DNA from: Hyphomicrobiales bacterium
GTDB lineage: Bacteria; Pseudomonadota; Alphaproteobacteria; Rhizobiales; Devosiaceae
Assembly (NCBI GenBank): GCA_028290345.1
Contig: JAQGKB010000187.1
Location: 1 to 7,707, forward strand
Direction: 5' to 3'
DNA length: 7,707 nucleotides
Part shown: positions 6,582 to 7,707 of the stretch, one piece after another
Position numbering within the stretch: the stretch's first letter is position 1
Layout of the letters: each line of letters opens with the position of its first letter
Notes under the pieces: generated by a model
Databases searched by the model: none
The model's input: only the letters and a program-made list of their open reading frames with translations
Told to the model about the DNA's origin: nothing
Translations under genes and position numbers: made by a program

Positions 6582-6935
6582 TTAGCTGGATTTGCCATCG
6601 GCATCCCCCTTCTGCAGCACTTCCAGGTAATTCTCGAGCCGATCCAGGCTCTCGTCCCAGAAGCGCCGGTAATCCTCGAGCCAGCCGGCGACATCTCGCA
6701 GCGGTGCCGCTTCAAGCTTGCACGGCCGCCATTGCGACTCGCGCCCTCGCGTGATGAGTCCGGCGCGCTCCAGCACCTTCAGGTGCTTGGACACGGCCGC
6801 CATGCTCATTTCATAGGGCTCAGACAGTTCCGTGACATTGGCTTCGCCGCGCGACAGCCGCGCCAGGATGCCGCGCCGGGTCGGATCAGCAAGGGCGAAC
6901 AGTGTGGAACTGAGACGATCGGTCGACATATGCAT
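6582..6935 (-). CDS. ArsR-family winged-helix transcriptional regulator
   Basis: A 117-residue ArsR/SmtB-type repressor. The N-terminus has the classic LFALADPTRRGILARLSRGE (12-31). The HTH spans VTELSEPYEMSMAAVSKHLK (34-53), with the recognition helix around SMAAVSKHLKVLERAGL (44-60), followed by the wing ITRGRESQWRPCKL (61-74). The C-terminal WLEDYRRFWDESLDRLENYL (85-104) is typical of ArsR proteins paired with SRPBCC genes. The metal-binding C-x-C motif of arsenic/cadmium sensors is absent (the only Cys is C72), so it probably senses something else or acts through another signal. ATG at 6935 has no clear Shine-Dalgarno; ATG at 6929 (third codon) is an alternative. A strong promoter and inverted repeats lie directly upstream, suggesting autorepression of the whole minus-strand operon. 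Confidence 0.92.
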   Translation of the reverse strand: MHMSTDRLSSTLFALADPTRRGILARLSRGEANVTELSEPYEMSMAAVSKHLKVLERAGLITRGRESQWRPCKLEAAPLRDVAGWLEDYRRFWDESLDRLENYLEVLQKGDADGKSS

Positions 6936-6967
6936 TTAACCGACAGGTTGTGAACTCATTGGTTGAA
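6936..6967. promoter_or_regulatory. Candidate ArsR operator
   Basis: AACC (6938-6941) and GGTT (6946-6949) form a short palindrome around GACA. On a larger scale TTAACC (6936-6941) mirrors GGTTGAA (6961-6967) with one extra base. The site covers the predicted transcription start and the edge of the -10 box of the arsR promoter, a typical place for an autorepressor to bind. Binding is inferred. Confidence 0.35.
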
Positions 6968-6992
6968 TACAAGCGAAAGCGGATCCTGTCAA
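6964..6992 (-). promoter_or_regulatory. Sigma-70 promoter for arsR and the minus-strand operon
   Basis: On the minus strand: -35 TTGACA (6992-6987, exact consensus), a 17-bp spacer, and -10 TATTCA (6969-6964). The start of transcription would fall near 6957, giving a leader of about 20 bases before the ArsR ATG at 6935. Confidence 0.7.
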
Positions 6993-7007
6993 GGGAGGGC
7001 GAGCGTC

Positions 7008-7136
7008 ATGGACTTGGTATGGAAACAGGGTTGTGGGCCGACTGCAGATCATCGCGGCTGCAGCGGTTACCGACCTGACTGCCATTGGCGGGCACTATTT
7101 TTCACTTGTTGCAGTTGCTGCGCGCAATTGCGATGA
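7008..7136 (+). CDS. Possible small cysteine-rich protein or leader peptide (hypothetical)
   Basis: ATG at 7008 is preceded by AAGGGAGGG (6991-6999) at an acceptable 8-base spacing and opens a 42-codon frame ending in TGA at 7134-7136. The peptide has seven cysteines (9, 18, 25, 34, 35, 37, 38), ending in TCCSCCAQLR, and two histidines (15, 26). I do not recognise it. The frame could code for a small metal-binding or disulfide peptide, or for a leader peptide of the transporter gene that starts 45 bases later. No good plus-strand promoter is seen upstream, and the ribosome-site-like sequence overlaps the arsR -35 box, so it may be a chance frame. Confidence 0.2.
   Translation: MDLVWKQGCGPTADHRGCSGYRPDCHWRALFFTCCSCCAQLR
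7036..7068 (+). repeat. Stem-loop upstream of the ABC binding-protein gene
   Basis: CCG (7038-7040) plus CTGCAG (7042-7047) pairs with CTGCAG (7058-7063) plus CGG (7064-7066): nine base pairs with one bulged A (7041) and a 10-base loop. Two G-U pairs could extend the base. It lies within the possible small frame, upstream of the transporter gene. No T-run follows, so it is not a terminator; regulatory RNA structure or protein binding are possibilities. Confidence 0.35.
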
Positions 7137-7137
7137 T
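7109..7137 (+). promoter_or_regulatory. Weak candidate promoter for the ABC binding-protein gene
   Basis: TTGCAG (7109-7114), 17 bp, then GATGAT (7132-7137) is a modest sigma-70 match in the right place for the gene at 7182. An imperfect TTGC/GCAA palindrome (about 7115-7127) lies in the spacer and could bind a LacI-type sugar regulator; this is speculative. Confidence 0.25.
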
Positions 7138-7181
7138 CCACCCGTGCCGAGCCGAAATGTGCAGGCACAAGGGAGGATTTC

Positions 7182-7707
7182 ATGTTGAAGAAACTATCGT
7201 TGCTAGCAGCGGGCACGCTGCTGGCGCTTGCAATGCCGCTTTCCGGCGCATCTGCGGCCGGTAAGACCTTCTACTGGGTATCGCACGGGTCGCCTGCCGA
7301 CCCTGTGTGGACGTACTTCCTCGATGGCGCCAAGAAGTGGGCCACCGACACGGGCAACACCGTCAACACGTCGTTCCACAACGGTGATGTTGCCTCGCAG
7401 CAGGAAGCCATCCGCGCCGCCCTGGCAGCCCACGCCGATGGCATCGTCACTAGCAGCCCCGACCCCGGGAGCCTGGTCGAACTCGCCAAGGAAGCCAATG
7501 CGGCCCATGTGCCAATCATCAATATGAACACACCCGATCCGACGGCAAGCTTCGACGCCTATGTCGGCGGCGATAACGTCAAGTTCGGCGCGGCATGGGC
7601 GCAGTACCTCGTCGACCACAAGCTGGTGAAATCGGGCGACTTCGTCTGGATGCCCGTTGAAGTTCCCGGCGCTACCTATGGGGTGCAGGAAGAACAAGGT
7701 ATCTCCA
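7182..7707 (+). CDS. Sugar-type ABC transporter periplasmic substrate-binding protein (3' end missing)
   Basis: The first 175 codons of a periplasmic binding protein of the ribose/simple-sugar type (peripla_BP_4-like); the gene runs off the right edge. A signal peptide is clear: MLKKLSLLAAGTLLALAMPL with likely cleavage at SGASA|AGK (about residue 25). The mature start has a KTFYWVSHGS strand (28-37) then DPVWTYFLDGAKKWAT (40-55), QQEAIRAALAAHADGIVTSSPDP (about 73-95), VPIINMNTPDP (110-120) and YVGGDN (127-132), in the order of the family's N-terminal lobe and ligand pocket. It would deliver a sugar or similar solute to an inner-membrane ABC permease. ATG at 7182 has AAGGGAGGA at 7169-7177. 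Permease and ATPase genes would be expected beyond the window. It is divergent from the arsR operon; a functional link is not shown. Confidence 0.92.
   Translation, partial: MLKKLSLLAAGTLLALAMPLSGASAAGKTFYWVSHGSPADPVWTYFLDGAKKWATDTGNTVNTSFHNGDVASQQEAIRAALAAHADGIVTSSPDPGSLVELAKEANAAHVPIINMNTPDPTASFDAYVGGDNVKFGAAWAQYLVDHKLVKSGDFVWMPVEVPGATYGVQEEQGIS

Noticed and set aside
6425..6715. 96-codon minus-strand open frame across the arsR end and the gap
   Set aside because: It is a shifted frame over the intact arsR 3' end, with no motif or ribosome site.
1..7707. CRISPR array, tRNA, rRNA, transposase or insertion-sequence ends
   Set aside because: No regularly spaced repeats, no cloverleaf or rRNA-like stretches, and no transposase-like protein in any supported frame.

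Overview
The window is high-GC DNA with dense, mostly same-strand coding, good Shine-Dalgarno sites and short gene gaps. The protein families (Atu2307-like flavin monooxygenase, EHN-type epoxide hydrolase, ArsR plus START-like SRPBCC proteins, a sugar-type ABC binding protein) suggest an alphaproteobacterium, probably a Mesorhizobium-like member of the Rhizobiales. That assignment is inferred from protein style only; no rRNA or other marker is present.

Layout. (1) Bases 1-1324, plus strand: the 3' part of an LLM-class flavin-dependent monooxygenase, translationally coupled (8-bp overlap) to an NAD(P)-binding F420-reductase-like protein. (2) 1325-1425: a convergent gap with two inverted repeats, one a convincing stem-loop. 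(3) 1426-3321, minus strand: an AraC-type regulator followed by an EHN-type epoxide hydrolase. (4) 3449-6935, minus strand: ArsR regulator, SRPBCC protein 1, cytosolic alpha/beta hydrolase, SRPBCC protein 2, then an exported alpha/beta hydrolase. (5) 6936-7181: a divergent control region. (6) 7182 to the right edge, plus strand: the 5' part of a sugar-type ABC transporter substrate-binding protein.

How the genes may work together. The minus-strand block reads as regulator, then two rounds of [SRPBCC - alpha/beta hydrolase], then a second regulator with an epoxide hydrolase. A near-consensus sigma-70 promoter (TTGACA, 17 bp, TATTCA) sits before arsR, with inverted repeats where an ArsR repressor would bind. 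The likely theme is handling of small hydrophobic molecules: flavin monooxygenation, epoxide hydrolysis, ester or C-C hydrolysis, and ligand binding by START-like domains. The substrate cannot be read from the sequence, and one shared pathway is inference.

The most unusual structure is a second, degenerate copy of the arsR 3' end (about 6378-6475). It lies exactly 219 bp from the matching part of the intact gene and is read in frame into SRPBCC 1. It suggests that a former arsR-SRPBCC unit was duplicated and partly deleted. I see no CRISPR array, tRNA, rRNA, transposase or insertion-sequence end. No clearly novel system is demonstrated; the repeated SRPBCC-hydrolase cassette is the best candidate for a little-described functional unit.
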